DNA of 64,000 bases from Hahella sp018986435 (GCF_050749805.1 NZ_CP192738.1:2170001-2234000), one strand, 5' to 3'; positions 17,222-25,715 are shown, numbered from the stretch's first letter. The notes: generated from the sequence alone by a model not told the origin. Translations and numbers: made by a program.

Positions 17222-17758
17222 ATTAAGCGCAATACGCCACAAGGCAAATCCGATCGTCCAAAAATAAATGAGAACATAACTGCTCCCGAAGTCCGGCTGA
17301 TAGCATCCGACGGGAAGCAGGTCGGTATAGTTCCTATAAAAGAAGCCTTGGAAAAAGCAGAGCAGGAAGGCTTGGATTTAGTGCAGATCGCGGATTCTGA
17401 CCCGGTAGTCTGCCGCATAATGGACTACGGGAAAAAGATTTTTGAAGAGAAGAAACAGAAAGCTGCTGCTAAGAAAAAGCAGAAGCAGACGCAAGTAAAA
17501 GAAATGAAATTTCGACCAGGGACGGAAGAAGGGGATTATCAGGTAAAGCTGCGCAACCTGATACGTTTCCTAGAGCACGGGGACAAGGCCAAAGTATCCA
17601 TTCGCTTCCGCGGACGGGAAATGGCTCACCAAGAGCTCGGACTGCAGTTACTGCAAAGGGTCGAAAAAGACCTGGAGGAGTTCGGCGTCGTGGAGCAAAG
17701 GCCCAAGATGGAAGGGCGTCAGGCTATGATGGTGGTAGCCCCGAAAAAGAAAAAGTAG
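17222..17758 (+). CDS. infC: Translation initiation factor IF-3 (AUU start)
   Basis: The frame reads without a stop from an ATT at 17222 to 17758, 178 residues: IKRNTPQGKSDRPKINENIT at the start, APEVRLIASDGKQVGIVPIK next, and the C-terminal domain ending MMVVAPKKKK. IF-3 proteins begin with this region, so an internal ATG at 17348 would lose the N-domain. GGAG at 17210-17213 is 8 bases ahead of ATT, and no ATG, GTG or TTG fits. AUU as infC start is known from E. coli, where it lets IF-3 repress its own translation. The protein binds the 30S subunit and discriminates against non-canonical starts. Confidence 0.95.
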   Translation: MKRNTPQGKSDRPKINENITAPEVRLIASDGKQVGIVPIKEALEKAEQEGLDLVQIADSDPVVCRIMDYGKKIFEEKKQKAAAKKKQKQTQVKEMKFRPGTEEGDYQVKLRNLIRFLEHGDKAKVSIRFRGREMAHQELGLQLLQRVEKDLEEFGVVEQRPKMEGRQAMMVVAPKKKK

Positions 17759-17815
17759 CCTTCTCAGCAATATAGAGGCTGCTCATTTATATCTAAATGA
17801 ATGCGGAGTATTCAT

Positions 17816-18007
17816 ATGCCTAAGATGAAAAGCAAAAGCTCGGCGGCGAAGCGGTTCAAAAAAACCGCTAACGGCTTTAAACACCGCCAATCCTTCACCA
17901 GTCATATTTTGACCAAGAAGAGCACCAAGCGTAAGCGTCACCTGCGTCCTAAGAAGCAAGTGAACCCTTCGGATGTTCCATTGATCAAGCGTATGCTCTG
18001 CCAGTAA
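17816..18007 (+). CDS. rpmI: 50S ribosomal protein L35
   Basis: A 63-residue, very basic protein (MPKMKSKSSAAKRFKKTANG) matching L35 in length and sequence. The ATG at 17816 has GCGGAG about 8 bases upstream; an in-frame upstream start would add residues absent in the family. It lies between infC and rplT. In E. coli L20 represses rpmI translation through an RNA pseudoknot, so similar coupling is plausible. Confidence 0.97.
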   Translation: MPKMKSKSSAAKRFKKTANGFKHRQSFTSHILTKKSTKRKRHLRPKKQVNPSDVPLIKRMLCQ

Positions 18008-18028
18008 TTAATACGGAAGGATTGAAAT

Positions 18029-18385
18029 ATGCCTCGAGTTAAACGTGGTGTAACGGCTCGCCGTCGCCATAAGAAAGTTCTGAATCAAGCCAAGGGTTAC
18101 TACGGAGCGCGTAGTCGTGTATTCCGTGTAGCCAAACAAGCGGTTATCAAAGCCGGACAATATGCTTACCGTGACCGTCGTCAGCGTAAGCGTCAATTCC
18201 GCGCGCTGTGGATTGCCCGTATTAACGCCGGTGCGCGTGACAACGGTCTGTCCTATAGCCGTTTGATCGCTGGTCTGAAGCGCGCCAACGTCGAAATCGA
18301 CCGTAAGGTCCTGGCGGATCTGGCTATGAACGAAAAAGCAGCTTTTGCTGCTGTAGTTCAGAAAGCTAAAGAGGCCCTGGCGTAA
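18029..18385 (+). CDS. rplT: 50S ribosomal protein L20
   Basis: A 118-residue basic protein starting MPRVKRGVTARRRHKKVLNQ, the expected L20 N-terminus, ending with the globular domain (VEIDRKVLADLAMNEKAAF). L20 binds 23S rRNA early in 50S assembly. It is separated from rpmI by 21 bases and has GGAAGG upstream of the ATG. A hairpin with a T-run follows before pheS. Confidence 0.98.
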   Translation: MPRVKRGVTARRRHKKVLNQAKGYYGARSRVFRVAKQAVIKAGQYAYRDRRQRKRQFRALWIARINAGARDNGLSYSRLIAGLKRANVEIDRKVLADLAMNEKAAFAAVVQKAKEALA

Positions 18386-18429
18386 TCTAACTTTTCAGCA
18401 AATCTTTGATTTTGTTGATTAATATTTGA

Positions 18430-18460
18430 TAGGGGAAGGGGCTGCTCTTCCCCTATTTTT
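18430..18460 (+). terminator. Intrinsic terminator or attenuator between rplT and pheS
   Basis: TAGGGGAAG (18430-18438) pairs perfectly with CTTCCCCTA (18447-18455), and TTTTT follows. Its position directly before pheS matches the pheST attenuator of enteric bacteria, but no Phe-rich leader peptide with an ATG is visible, so it may simply reduce read-through. Confidence 0.8.
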
Positions 18461-18478
18461 GTTTCTCGGAGCGGAAAA

Positions 18479-19474
18479 ATGGAGAATCTTGAAGGCATTG
18501 TTGATCGCGCCAAAGACGCCGTCGCCAAGGCGGAGAGCGAGCAGAGCCTTGAACAACTAAGAGTTGACTACCTTGGCAAGAAAGGGCAAATCACCCAACT
18601 TCTGAAAGAACTGGGACGTCTTGACGCTGCGGAGAGACCTGCGGCGGGAGCAAAGATCAATGAAGCCAAGCTGTTGGTGCAAGACCTTATCAACGAAGCC
18701 AAAAGCGAGCTCTCCAGCAAAAACGAAGCAGTCAAACTGGCTGCGGAATCAATCGACGTAACCTTGCCCGGGCGTAAAGAGTCATTGGGAACTCTCCATC
18801 CTGTCACTCGGACGATGCTACGTATCGAGGACTTCTTCGCGCGATCTGGATACACAGTGGAAGAGGGACCTGAAATCGAAGATGACTATCATAACTTCGA
18901 GGCCCTTAATATCCCGTCTCATCATCCCGCGCGCGCCATGCACGATACCTTTTATTTTGATCCGACGACATTACTGCGCACGCATACATCCCCAGTGCAG
19001 ATTCGGGTAATGGAATCAAGCAAGCCTCCATTCCGCATGATTTGCCCCGGAAGAGTTTATCGTTGTGACTCGGATATGACTCATACGCCCATGTTCCACC
19101 AGGTCGAAGGTTTGATGGTGGATAAGCATGTCAGCTTCGCTGACTTGAAAAGCACAATCGTTGAGTTTCTGCGCGAGTTCTTTGAGAAAGACCTTGAAGT
19201 ACGTTTCCGTCCGTCTTACTTCCCGTTCACAGAGCCTTCCGCTGAAGTGGACATTGAGTGGGGAAGAAACGAAGACGGTTCAATCAAGTGGTTGGAAGTG
19301 ATGGGCTGCGGCATGGTTCATCCTAAAGTGTTTGAAGCGGCGGGCGTGGACTCTGAAACCTATTCAGGGTTTGCCTTTGGTATGGGCGTTGAGCGATTGG
19401 CGATGCTCCGGTACGGCGTGAACGATCTGCGGATGTTTTTCGAAAACGACATGCGTTTTCTTGATCAGTTCTAA
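18479..19474 (+). CDS. pheS: Phenylalanyl-tRNA synthetase alpha subunit
   Basis: A 331-residue class II synthetase subunit, catalytic half of the (alpha-beta)2 enzyme. After an N-terminal coiled-coil arm it shows the class II motifs: HPVTRTMLRIEDFFARSGY, the Phe-binding region MFHQVEGLMVD and the closing motif FGMGVERLAMLRYG. CGGAGCGG precedes the ATG. pheT follows 56 bases downstream. Confidence 0.98.
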   Translation: MENLEGIVDRAKDAVAKAESEQSLEQLRVDYLGKKGQITQLLKELGRLDAAERPAAGAKINEAKLLVQDLINEAKSELSSKNEAVKLAAESIDVTLPGRKESLGTLHPVTRTMLRIEDFFARSGYTVEEGPEIEDDYHNFEALNIPSHHPARAMHDTFYFDPTTLLRTHTSPVQIRVMESSKPPFRMICPGRVYRCDSDMTHTPMFHQVEGLMVDKHVSFADLKSTIVEFLREFFEKDLEVRFRPSYFPFTEPSAEVDIEWGRNEDGSIKWLEVMGCGMVHPKVFEAAGVDSETYSGFAFGMGVERLAMLRYGVNDLRMFFENDMRFLDQF

Positions 19475-19530
19475 CCTCAGACGTGATTACCCCTTAAAAC
19501 ACGGTAAGGATTAATAATAGGCTTTGTGAT

Positions 19531-21903
19531 ATGAAATTCAGTGAATATTGGTTACGAGAGTGGGTCGATCCGCAGCTGAGCTCTGAGGCATTGGTTCAGC
19601 AAATCACTATGGCGGGCCTGGAAGTAGATGCTGCCGAGCGCGTAGCCAAGCCTTTTAGTGGAATCGTGGTAGGTGAGGTGCTTTCAGTCGAGCCCCACCC
19701 CGATGCAGATAAGCTTCGCGTCTGTAAGGTCTCTGATGGTCAGGAGCAGTTCCAGGTAGTATGTGGCGCTCCCAATGTCGTGGCGGGAATGAAAGTTCCG
19801 TTCGCTAAAATTGGCGCTGTGTTGTCCGGCGACTTCAAAATTAAAAAAGCTAAGCTGCGAGGCGTAGAATCCCAGGGCATGTTGTGCTCGGAAGAGGAGC
19901 TAACGCTGGCGGAGAAGTCCGATGGCTTAATGCCGTTGGCCGCAGATGCGCCTGTTGGCGCTGACGTTCGCAGCTATTTGAAGCTGGATGACAATATTAT
20001 TGATGTCGATTTGACTCCCAACCGTAGCGATTGCCTCAGTATTCTGGGCATGGCGCGGGAAGTGGCCGCTCTCAATAAGATTCCTTTTGATGCGCCTGAA
20101 GTGAAGAAAACGGCGGCAGTCACTGAAGACGTATTCCCTGTTCGTATCGACGCTCCAGAGGCCTGCCCGCGATATGTGGGGCGCGTTATTAAAGGGGTGG
20201 ATTTGTCTGCGCCTACACCTCAGTGGATGGTCGAAAAACTGCGCCGAAGCGGAATTCGCAGTATTGACGCAGTGGTGGACGTCACTAACTTTGTTATGAT
20301 CGAGCTAGGTCAACCCATGCACGCGTTTGACCTCAACGAGCTTGCGGACGGTATCGTTGTTCGGATGCCTGCGCCGGGCGAAAAGTTAGTTCTGCTGGAC
20401 GGTCAGGAAATAACTATTAACCCTGATACGTTAGTCATTGCTGACAAAGAAAAGCCTCTAGCCCTGGCTGGCATTATGGGGGGCGAGCATAGCGGCGTTT
20501 CTGAAAAAACCAAGGACATATTCCTGGAAAGCGCGTTCTTTGCTCCTTTGCATCTGGCTGGAAAAGCGCGTTCATATGGTTTGCATACGGACTCATCTCA
20601 TCGCTTTGAGCGTGGTGTCGACTACGCTCATCAGGCGCGCGCCATAGAGCGGGCCACCGAGTTGTTGCTTGAGATCGTGGGCGGTCAACCTGGTCCGGTT
20701 ACTGAAGTCTGTAGCAAAGAGCACTTGCCTGCCAAAGCATTGGTAGACTTGCGCCATGCTCGTGTTGATGAGCTGCTTGGCGTTCACCTTGATCGCACCA
20801 GAGTAGAGGAAATGCTCGCAAGGTTGGGTCTTAGCGTACACAAGGTGGCTAAAGACGGCTGGACTTTCAGCGCCCCGACCCATCGCTTTGATATCAGTAT
20901 TGAAGTGGATCTGATCGAAGAAGTGGCAAGGTTGTATGGCTACAACAAGCTGCCCGTTACCGAGCCGATGGCTCCGTTGGGAATTAAGCCGTTGCCGGAG
21001 AGTAAAGTATCTCTACGTCGCTTGAAACTACACTTGGTGTCGAGAGGCTATCAGGAAGCGATTACATACTCTTTCGTAGATCAGAAAGTGTTGAGTCTGC
21101 TGACTCCTGAGGAAGATACCATTAATTTGGCGAATCCTATCGCCAGCGATATGGCTGCGATGCGTACGACCCTCTGGGCAGGCCTATTGCAAACTGCTCT
21201 ATATAACCAAAATCGCCAACAAAATCGCATTCGCCTTTTTGAATCTGGCCTACGCTTCCTTAAGAAGGACGGCCAAATTCAACAGGACCCGATGTTGGCG
21301 GGGTTAATTATGGGCGCCAGTATGCCGGAAGGCTGGGAAGGCAAAAAGCGCACGGTTGACTTCTATGATGTGAAGGGAGATCTAGAGTCGCTTTTGGAAA
21401 TTCCTGGCTGTAACTTGAGTTTCAGAGGCGCTCAGCATCCAGCATTGCACCCTGGACAGACGGCTGAAGTGTTGAAAGATGGGCAACCTATCGGTGTGTT
21501 AGGCGCACTGCATCCCAGAATTGCTAAAACTTTGAATTTAAATGGCCCACTTTATTTATTTGAGCTATGCTTAAATTCAATAGCAGACGGGCAAGTGCCT
21601 TCTTTTAAAGGAGTTTCCCGCTTCCCGGAGATCCGAAGAGACCTTGCTATTGTAATAGATGAACAAACACCTTACGCGGATGTCGCCCTGGCGATTGCTC
21701 AGAGCGCAGGGGAATGGCGTGTTCACCACGAACTGTTCGATGTATATCATGGGGAATCGGTCGGTGCGGAAAAGAAGAGCCTGGCCATCAGTATCGTGTG
21801 GCGCCATCCTGAAAGAACATTACGCGACGAAGAAATCACGGAGGCATTTGACAACGTGGTGAAAGAACTTGGTAATCGTTTCGGTGCGTCTTTGAGGAGT
21901 TAG
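19531..21903 (+). CDS. pheT: Phenylalanyl-tRNA synthetase beta subunit
   Basis: A 790-residue protein with the expected domains: N-terminal tRNA-binding (EMAP-like) domain at about 40-150, B3/B4 editing domain, B5 domain and a C-terminal ferredoxin-fold anticodon-binding domain ending FDNVVKELGNRFGASLRS. It completes the synthetase with pheS. Its stop is only 2 bases before the ihfA start, so translation is likely coupled. Confidence 0.98.
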   Translation: MKFSEYWLREWVDPQLSSEALVQQITMAGLEVDAAERVAKPFSGIVVGEVLSVEPHPDADKLRVCKVSDGQEQFQVVCGAPNVVAGMKVPFAKIGAVLSGDFKIKKAKLRGVESQGMLCSEEELTLAEKSDGLMPLAADAPVGADVRSYLKLDDNIIDVDLTPNRSDCLSILGMAREVAALNKIPFDAPEVKKTAAVTEDVFPVRIDAPEACPRYVGRVIKGVDLSAPTPQWMVEKLRRSGIRSIDAVVDVTNFVMIELGQPMHAFDLNELADGIVVRMPAPGEKLVLLDGQEITINPDTLVIADKEKPLALAGIMGGEHSGVSEKTKDIFLESAFFAPLHLAGKARSYGLHTDSSHRFERGVDYAHQARAIERATELLLEIVGGQPGPVTEVCSKEHLPAKALVDLRHARVDELLGVHLDRTRVEEMLARLGLSVHKVAKDGWTFSAPTHRFDISIEVDLIEEVARLYGYNKLPVTEPMAPLGIKPLPESKVSLRRLKLHLVSRGYQEAITYSFVDQKVLSLLTPEEDTINLANPIASDMAAMRTTLWAGLLQTALYNQNRQQNRIRLFESGLRFLKKDGQIQQDPMLAGLIMGASMPEGWEGKKRTVDFYDVKGDLESLLEIPGCNLSFRGAQHPALHPGQTAEVLKDGQPIGVLGALHPRIAKTLNLNGPLYLFELCLNSIADGQVPSFKGVSRFPEIRRDLAIVIDEQTPYADVALAIAQSAGEWRVHHELFDVYHGESVGAEKKSLAISIVWRHPERTLRDEEITEAFDNVVKELGNRFGASLRS

Positions 21904-21905
21904 TC

Positions 21906-22208
21906 ATGGGAGCTTTAACGAAAGCAGATATGGCTGAGCGGCTTTATCAGGAAGTGGGTCTCAATAAGCGTGAAGCTAAGGAAATGGTCGAGGCCTTCTT
22001 TGACGAGGTCAGGGATGCATTAAGCCACAACGAGCAAGTAAAGCTGTCAGGATTCGGCAATTTTGACCTGAGGGACAAAAAACAGCGTCCTGGCCGTAAC
22101 CCTAAGACTGGTGAGGAGATTCCTATCACCGCCAGACGGGTTGTTACTTTCAGACCAGGTCAAAAATTAAAGGCTAAAGTAGAAGCTTATGCTGGAACCC
22201 AGTCATAA
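21906..22208 (+). CDS. ihfA: Integration host factor alpha subunit
   Basis: A 100-residue HU/IHF-type DNA-bending protein: MGALTKADMAERLYQEVGLN, then the conserved GFGNF and the RPGRNPKTGE arm that inserts into the minor groove. It pairs with IHF beta, which is not in the window. The position after pheT is conserved across gammaproteobacteria. Its last 20 bases overlap the next gene. Confidence 0.98.
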   Translation: MGALTKADMAERLYQEVGLNKREAKEMVEAFFDEVRDALSHNEQVKLSGFGNFDLRDKKQRPGRNPKTGEEIPITARRVVTFRPGQKLKAKVEAYAGTQS

Positions 22209-22545
22209 CGACGAGCTCCCACCCATTCCAGGAAAACGCTACTTCACCATTGGTGAAGTTAGCGATCTATGTAGTGTTAAGGCTCACGTGTTGCGATATT
22301 GGGAGCAAGAGTTTCCTCAACTCGCTCCCGTAAAGCGGCGCGGAAATCGCCGTTATTATCAACGCCAGGATGTGTTGATGATTCGTCAGATCCGAGACCT
22401 TCTATATAACCAAGGTTATACAATCGGTGGCGCCAAGCAGAAATTGGCGGGCTCCGAAACCAAGGAAGACGCTACACAGGCCAAGCAACTCATACGTCAG
22501 ATGATTATTGAGTTAGAAGAAGTGTTGTTGGTCCTTGAAGCCTAG
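22189..22545 (+). CDS. MerR family transcriptional regulator
   Basis: A 118-residue protein with the MerR winged-helix domain: YFTIGEVSDLCSVKAHVLRY, WEQEFPQLAPVKRRGNRRYY, then a dimerisation helix. No cysteines for metal binding are seen in the short C-terminal part, so an effector is not predicted. The start overlaps the ihfA 3' end by 20 bases in another frame, and this ihfA-merR pairing is common in pseudomonads. A long hairpin overlaps its stop codon. Confidence 0.88.
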   Translation: MLEPSHNDELPPIPGKRYFTIGEVSDLCSVKAHVLRYWEQEFPQLAPVKRRGNRRYYQRQDVLMIRQIRDLLYNQGYTIGGAKQKLAGSETKEDATQAKQLIRQMIIELEEVLLVLEA

Positions 22546-22598
22546 TAGGTTTCAAGGACTGTCACCCCAAAGTAAAAAACTGAATTATTTAGTTTTTT
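22531..22598 (+). terminator. Tandem hairpins ending the thrS-ihfA-merR cluster
   Basis: The first stem pairs GTCCTTGAAGCC (22531-22542) with GGTTTCAAGGAC (22548-22559), 12 pairs with one wobble, spanning the merR stop codon. The second, AAAAAACT (22574-22581) with AGTTTTTT (22591-22598), is AT-rich and ends in a T-run, so it may act as the terminator proper. Confidence 0.55.
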
Positions 22599-22603
22599 AG
22601 GGG

Positions 22604-22632
22604 TTGAAGGGCGAGGTGTTTTTATCTATCAT
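22604..22632 (+). promoter_or_regulatory. Promoter of tRNA-Pro
   Basis: TTGAAG (22604-22609) and TATCAT (22627-22632) are spaced by 17 bases and followed by a GC-containing discriminator (ACGCACC), typical of stringently controlled stable RNA promoters. The mature tRNA begins 17 bases after the -10. Confidence 0.6.
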
Positions 22633-22647
22633 ACGCACCTCTTCGAG

Positions 22648-22725
<78 letters not shown>

Positions 22726-23122
22726 ATTTTCCTTTCTAGTATCAATAAGTTACACCACTATTTACTTGTGGTTAATTTTAAATCTTGCAAAAGATTTGCA
22801 AAACCTCCCGTTAAATTTCAGCTATTTTTAGGTCTGCGACGGCATTTATCCACCTAATTTCGCTGTGTTCGGAATCGTAGTTCTTCACCATTTTTTCTGA
22901 GGTCCACCCAGTCGCTTGGGACCTTTCCTCGGTCTTTGTGCAACTCTTTGCCGCAGGCTCGAATACTATCCCCTCGTGATAGTACTCGAGAAGGGGGCAG
23001 GAAAACTCCTAATAGAGCTTATCTCTATATATTGCTCTGCTGCTAGTTAAAATTTTCACCAATTAACAACAAACCTTGGCTTTTATAAGGGTGTATTTGG
23101 TATGAGTTGAGAGACGATAATA
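22726..23122. other. Accessory intergenic region with a short coding remnant
   Basis: No complete gene is seen. On the minus strand 22854-23018 is open for about 54 codons and reads in part DSIRACGKELHKDRGKVPSD then WVDLRKNGEELRF, which looks protein-like, but there is an upstream stop and no ATG, GTG or TTG with a ribosome site. It may be a decayed gene fragment left beside tRNA-Pro. I do not recognise the family. Confidence 0.35.
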
Positions 23123-23335
23123 TTAGGCCTTTTCTTTGTAAAAGCGGATTAAACGCTCACTGAGAGAGGATATATCCTCAAGACGATCTGTGAGCAACCA
23201 TAATAGGTTGGCTTTAATTCCGGGGCCCAATATCTCGCCTTCCTCGCAGTCTGCTGACAATGCGACAGCTATTGCAGACGCTTGTGAAGTAAATCGCCCC
23301 ATTTCATCGAACATATCAATGAGTTCGTTATCCAT
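23123..23335 (-). CDS. Small hypothetical protein
   Basis: A 70-residue acidic protein (MDNELIDMFDEMGRFTSQAS at its start), predicted all-helical, ending ERLIRFYKEKA. The ATG at 23335 has GGAG 10 bases upstream on the minus strand. It lacks a signal peptide and membrane segments. I do not recognise it. It lies between tRNA-Pro and an IS3-family element in DNA that looks accessory, so it may be part of a former island. Confidence 0.55.
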   Translation of the reverse strand: MDNELIDMFDEMGRFTSQASAIAVALSADCEEGEILGPGIKANLLWLLTDRLEDISSLSERLIRFYKEKA

Positions 23336-23771
23336 ATTGGTTGTTCTCCAGTTAATTTGGGAAATGTTTGTATTTAGTCGGCTGAGTTTGAGTGAAACCT
23401 CCTGGTAGTTTTCCCTTGGCTGATAGGAATACTTTTAATGAAGACCTGCTGGTTGACGTGCTGTTTCTAGTGTTGCGGATGTATAAAAGTTTGGTAGTTG
23501 TGAGCTTGTAAATGGTTGGCCTAAAAAGTTCATTTTTGAGTGTTTGTCAGGTTTGTTTTGGGATAAAAAGCATGCTGTATATCTATACGCATTATTTATG
23601 AATTCAGATTATCTCCAAGTGCTAATATGTGATGAAATATATTGTAGGGTGTTGTCTGTTCGCTGAAGTGACGCTTTTTATAATGCTATTTTTGAGTGTA
23701 TAAATACTTGATGGTAAAAATTTTAATTGGCATTAAATAAGTATAATTAATAGGTGCGATTCTATCTGAAG
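23336..23771. other. AT-rich intergenic stretch
   Basis: I see no gene, tRNA or clear terminator here. The base composition is visibly more AT-rich than the flanking core genes, particularly from about 23560, and there are no convincing ribosome sites. It may be foreign DNA left between the small orphan gene and the insertion sequence. Confidence 0.5.
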
Positions 23772-23782
23772 TGTCTAGGCCT

Positions 23783-23804
23783 GAAATAGGTTGACACCTA
23801 TTTC
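23783..23804. repeat. Palindrome at the left end of the IS
   Basis: GAAATAGGT (23783-23791) and ACCTATTTC (23796-23804) are perfect inverted copies around TGAC. The OrfB stop codon lies inside the right arm. It probably belongs to the IS terminus and overlaps the proposed inverted repeat. Confidence 0.6.
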
Positions 23805-24682
23805 GTCTCAAACGCCCGATGCACTGCGTCGGGCGTTTTGTATTTCAGGGCCAGATGAGGCCGCTCTCGGTTATAAATATCCACGGATTCATCAACCATC
23901 GTTCGAGCCTGCCCTAGATTCCCCGGTCGCATCAGCGGGAACTCCGTTTTCAAGATCCCGTTCACCCGTTCCGCCAACGCATTCTGATAGCAGTCATACC
24001 CGTCGGTCATCGAACATTGAATGCCGTGTTGACGGTGCAGCTTCTGGTCGCTGTCGCAACAGTATTGGACACCTCGGTCGGAGTGGTGGGTCAATGGCTG
24101 CCGCCCCGGCCGTTCACGCAGAGCCTTGCGCAAGGCCTGTTCCACATCCTCGCTGCGCAAGCTTTCATGTACATGATGACCCACGACCTTACGGGAGTAA
24201 GCATCGGTCACCAGACTCACGTAGCTCATGCCGGAGCGTGTCGGCAGATAGGTGATATCCGCCACCCAGATCTGGCTAGGCCGGCAGGCCACGACTTGCT
24301 CTGGGCCCGGCTTGAGCAGGTTTGGGTGACGTCGGAAGCGGTGATGACTGTGCGTGGTCTTGTGGTAAGCCCGGCGTCGGGGAACCAACAGGCGCCGGCT
24401 ACGCAGCACCTGAAGCAGTTAATCCCGCCCCAGATGAAGGGTGTGATCCGACTGCTCATGGAGAAGATGCCGGAGCTTGCGAGCGCCGATCCGGGGCTGA
24501 CGGAGACGAACAGTCCGGACAAAGTCCACCACCCGCTGCTCACGATCCTCCCTGGCTCGCTGCGCTCGTTCCGCCTGATACCAAGCTTGCCGGCTAATCC
24601 CCAAGAGACGACACGCCCTGCTGACGGTCAATCCGGCTCCGCGTTCTTGCGTGAGGACTTGCCGGGCCGCTTTTTTACGCAC
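23798..24682 (-). pseudogene. IS3-family transposase OrfB with premature stop
   Basis: The frame encodes a DDE integrase-type transposase. An N-terminal HTH_21-like part (SRACRLLGISRQAWYQAERA) runs to a TAA at 24419-24421; the same frame then continues with WVADITYLPT (first Asp), THHSDRGVQYCC (second Asp) and ALAERVNGILKTE (Glu). The stop falls in a context that would otherwise read RD-Q/R-LLQVLRS, so a single C-to-T change from CAA could explain it. The catalytic triad is therefore separated from the N-terminal domain. OrfB is expected to be expressed by -1 frameshifting from OrfA at an A AAA AAG site. Confidence 0.8.
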
Positions 24683-25026
24683 ACCCCGTAATCCTTCTCC
24701 ATCACATCGACAATCGCTTCGAAGAACTCAGCTTTCTGTTCGGCCAGACGCAGCTTCTCCTCAAGCTCCTTGATCCGCTGTTCCGGGGTTGGTGGGGACT
24801 TCGGCATGGTGGGATTCCTGTTCACACGGTGGGAGGTGACGCCAGGACTCCAGTCCTGGCTGCCATATCGACGCAACCACGTTAGCACCGTCGAACGGCC
24901 TTGGATACCGTAGCGGGCCTGAGCCTGTTTATAAGTCAGCTCTCCGCCTTCGACCTGATCCACCACCGCCTGTTTAAAAGTCAGAGTGTAGTCCCGTTGT
25001 GTTCGCTTAACTCGCTGATTCATCAC
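24628..25026 (-). CDS. IS3-family transposase OrfA
   Basis: A 132-residue protein with a helix-turn-helix (LTFKQAVVDQVEGGELTYKQ, then ARYGIQGRSTVLTWLRRYG) and a leucine-rich coiled segment (RIKELEEKLRLAEQKAEFFE) for multimerisation. It binds the IS ends. The heptamer AAAAAAG on the minus strand at 24676-24670 is the classical slippery sequence for -1 frameshifting into OrfB. OrfA itself appears intact. Confidence 0.85.
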   Translation of the reverse strand: MMNQRVKRTQRDYTLTFKQAVVDQVEGGELTYKQAQARYGIQGRSTVLTWLRRYGSQDWSPGVTSHRVNRNPTMPKSPPTPEQRIKELEEKLRLAEQKAEFFEAIVDVMEKDYGVCVKKRPGKSSRKNAEPD

Positions 25027-25084
25027 ATTCTCCCAAAGTTAGGGCTGGAATGTGTCAACTCTATTCAGGACGGGTCAACTTTTG

Positions 25085-25109
25085 AAAAAAAGCCCCTGGG
25101 GAAGGGGCT
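25085..25109 (-). terminator. Intrinsic terminator of the coiled-coil gene
   Basis: On the minus strand AGCCCCT and AGGGGCT form a 7-pair stem with a short loop and are followed by seven T residues. It lies 35 bases after the stop of the gene at 25144-25563 and just outside the IS. Confidence 0.8.
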
Positions 25110-25143
25110 GAGTTTACTCTAGCTCTAAACTAGTGAGGTTTAC

Positions 25144-25563
25144 TCAGTGTGAAATCTTTTCCTTGAACAGGGTAACCTTGTCCAGAAGATATTTGATTCT
25201 GTTTTCGAGGTTGTTCTTGTAGGTTTCGAGTCTTGGTTTGACTTCTTTGTCCACCGCTTTCTCGGCCTGCATTTTTGCGTAGGCGGACATCATGTTTGCG
25301 TTCCAGCGTATTCTGCCGCGCACGTCATAGGTGGCTGCGTCGATGTTGCGGGCGAAGTCTTTGAGGGTGTTGTTTTTGGTTCTGATTCGGGCGACGACGG
25401 CCTTTAAACTCTTATCTTCGTTATCCAAATCTGCGCCCAGTTGATTCAGGACCTTTTTCCCTTCCTGCTCAACCGTACTCAGGCCGGATTGCAGTTGGCG
25501 TTGTAGCTGGTCCCTTAAAGTAGTTAGCCGGTCCATTTGGTTTTTTGAGTTTTTTGCCGACAT
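25144..25563 (-). CDS. Coiled-coil hypothetical protein
   Basis: A 139-residue protein, rich in charged residues and predicted almost entirely helical (MDRLTTLRDQLQRQLQSGLS and following, ending with LLDKVTLFKEKISH). The heptad-like spacing of leucines suggests a coiled coil. There is no signal peptide or membrane helix. It resembles granule-associated or DNA-associated helical proteins in overall character, but I cannot assign it to a family. CAAGG lies upstream of the ATG. The gene has its own terminator. Confidence 0.65.
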   Translation of the reverse strand: MSAKNSKNQMDRLTTLRDQLQRQLQSGLSTVEQEGKKVLNQLGADLDNEDKSLKAVVARIRTKNNTLKDFARNIDAATYDVRGRIRWNANMMSAYAKMQAEKAVDKEVKPRLETYKNNLENRIKYLLDKVTLFKEKISH

Positions 25564-25678
25564 TTTAGCGCCTTGAAATCGGGTTATATGGCTAAATTTG
25601 AATCAAATACTAGAAGCAAAAATTAGAATAATCATCCTAATTTGCAGACAGTCGAGCAGGAGATTTAAGGTTGGGAAA

Positions 25679-25701
25679 CCCGCCGGTTTGAAGCCGGCGG
25701 G
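25679..25701 (-). terminator. Probable terminator after elbB
   Basis: CCCGCCGG (25679-25686) and CCGGCGGG (25694-25701) form a perfect 8-pair stem with a 7-base loop, just past the elbB stop. On the minus strand only TTTCCC follows, so termination may be modest. Confidence 0.55.
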
Positions 25702-25715
25702 AGCAGAGCAGGGGA

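Larger units (their letters stand above)
23772..25077 (-). mobile_element. IS3-family insertion sequence, probably inactive
   Basis: The element, about 1.3 kb, encodes OrfA and OrfB on the minus strand. Proposed ends are TGTCTAGGCCTGAAATAGG on the left and, read inward from the right, TGACCCGTCCTGAATAGAG. Over 26 bases 18 match, and both ends share CCTGAA and TTGACAC and start with TG, as in this family. I find no target duplication (AAG left, ACT right), so ends may be off by a few bases or the copy is old. OrfB contains an in-frame stop, so transposition from this copy is unlikely. Confidence 0.75.

Noticed and set aside
24017..24691. A 224-codon plus-strand frame inside the insertion sequence.
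   Set aside because: It is antisense to the transposase frames, which carry the recognisable motifs.
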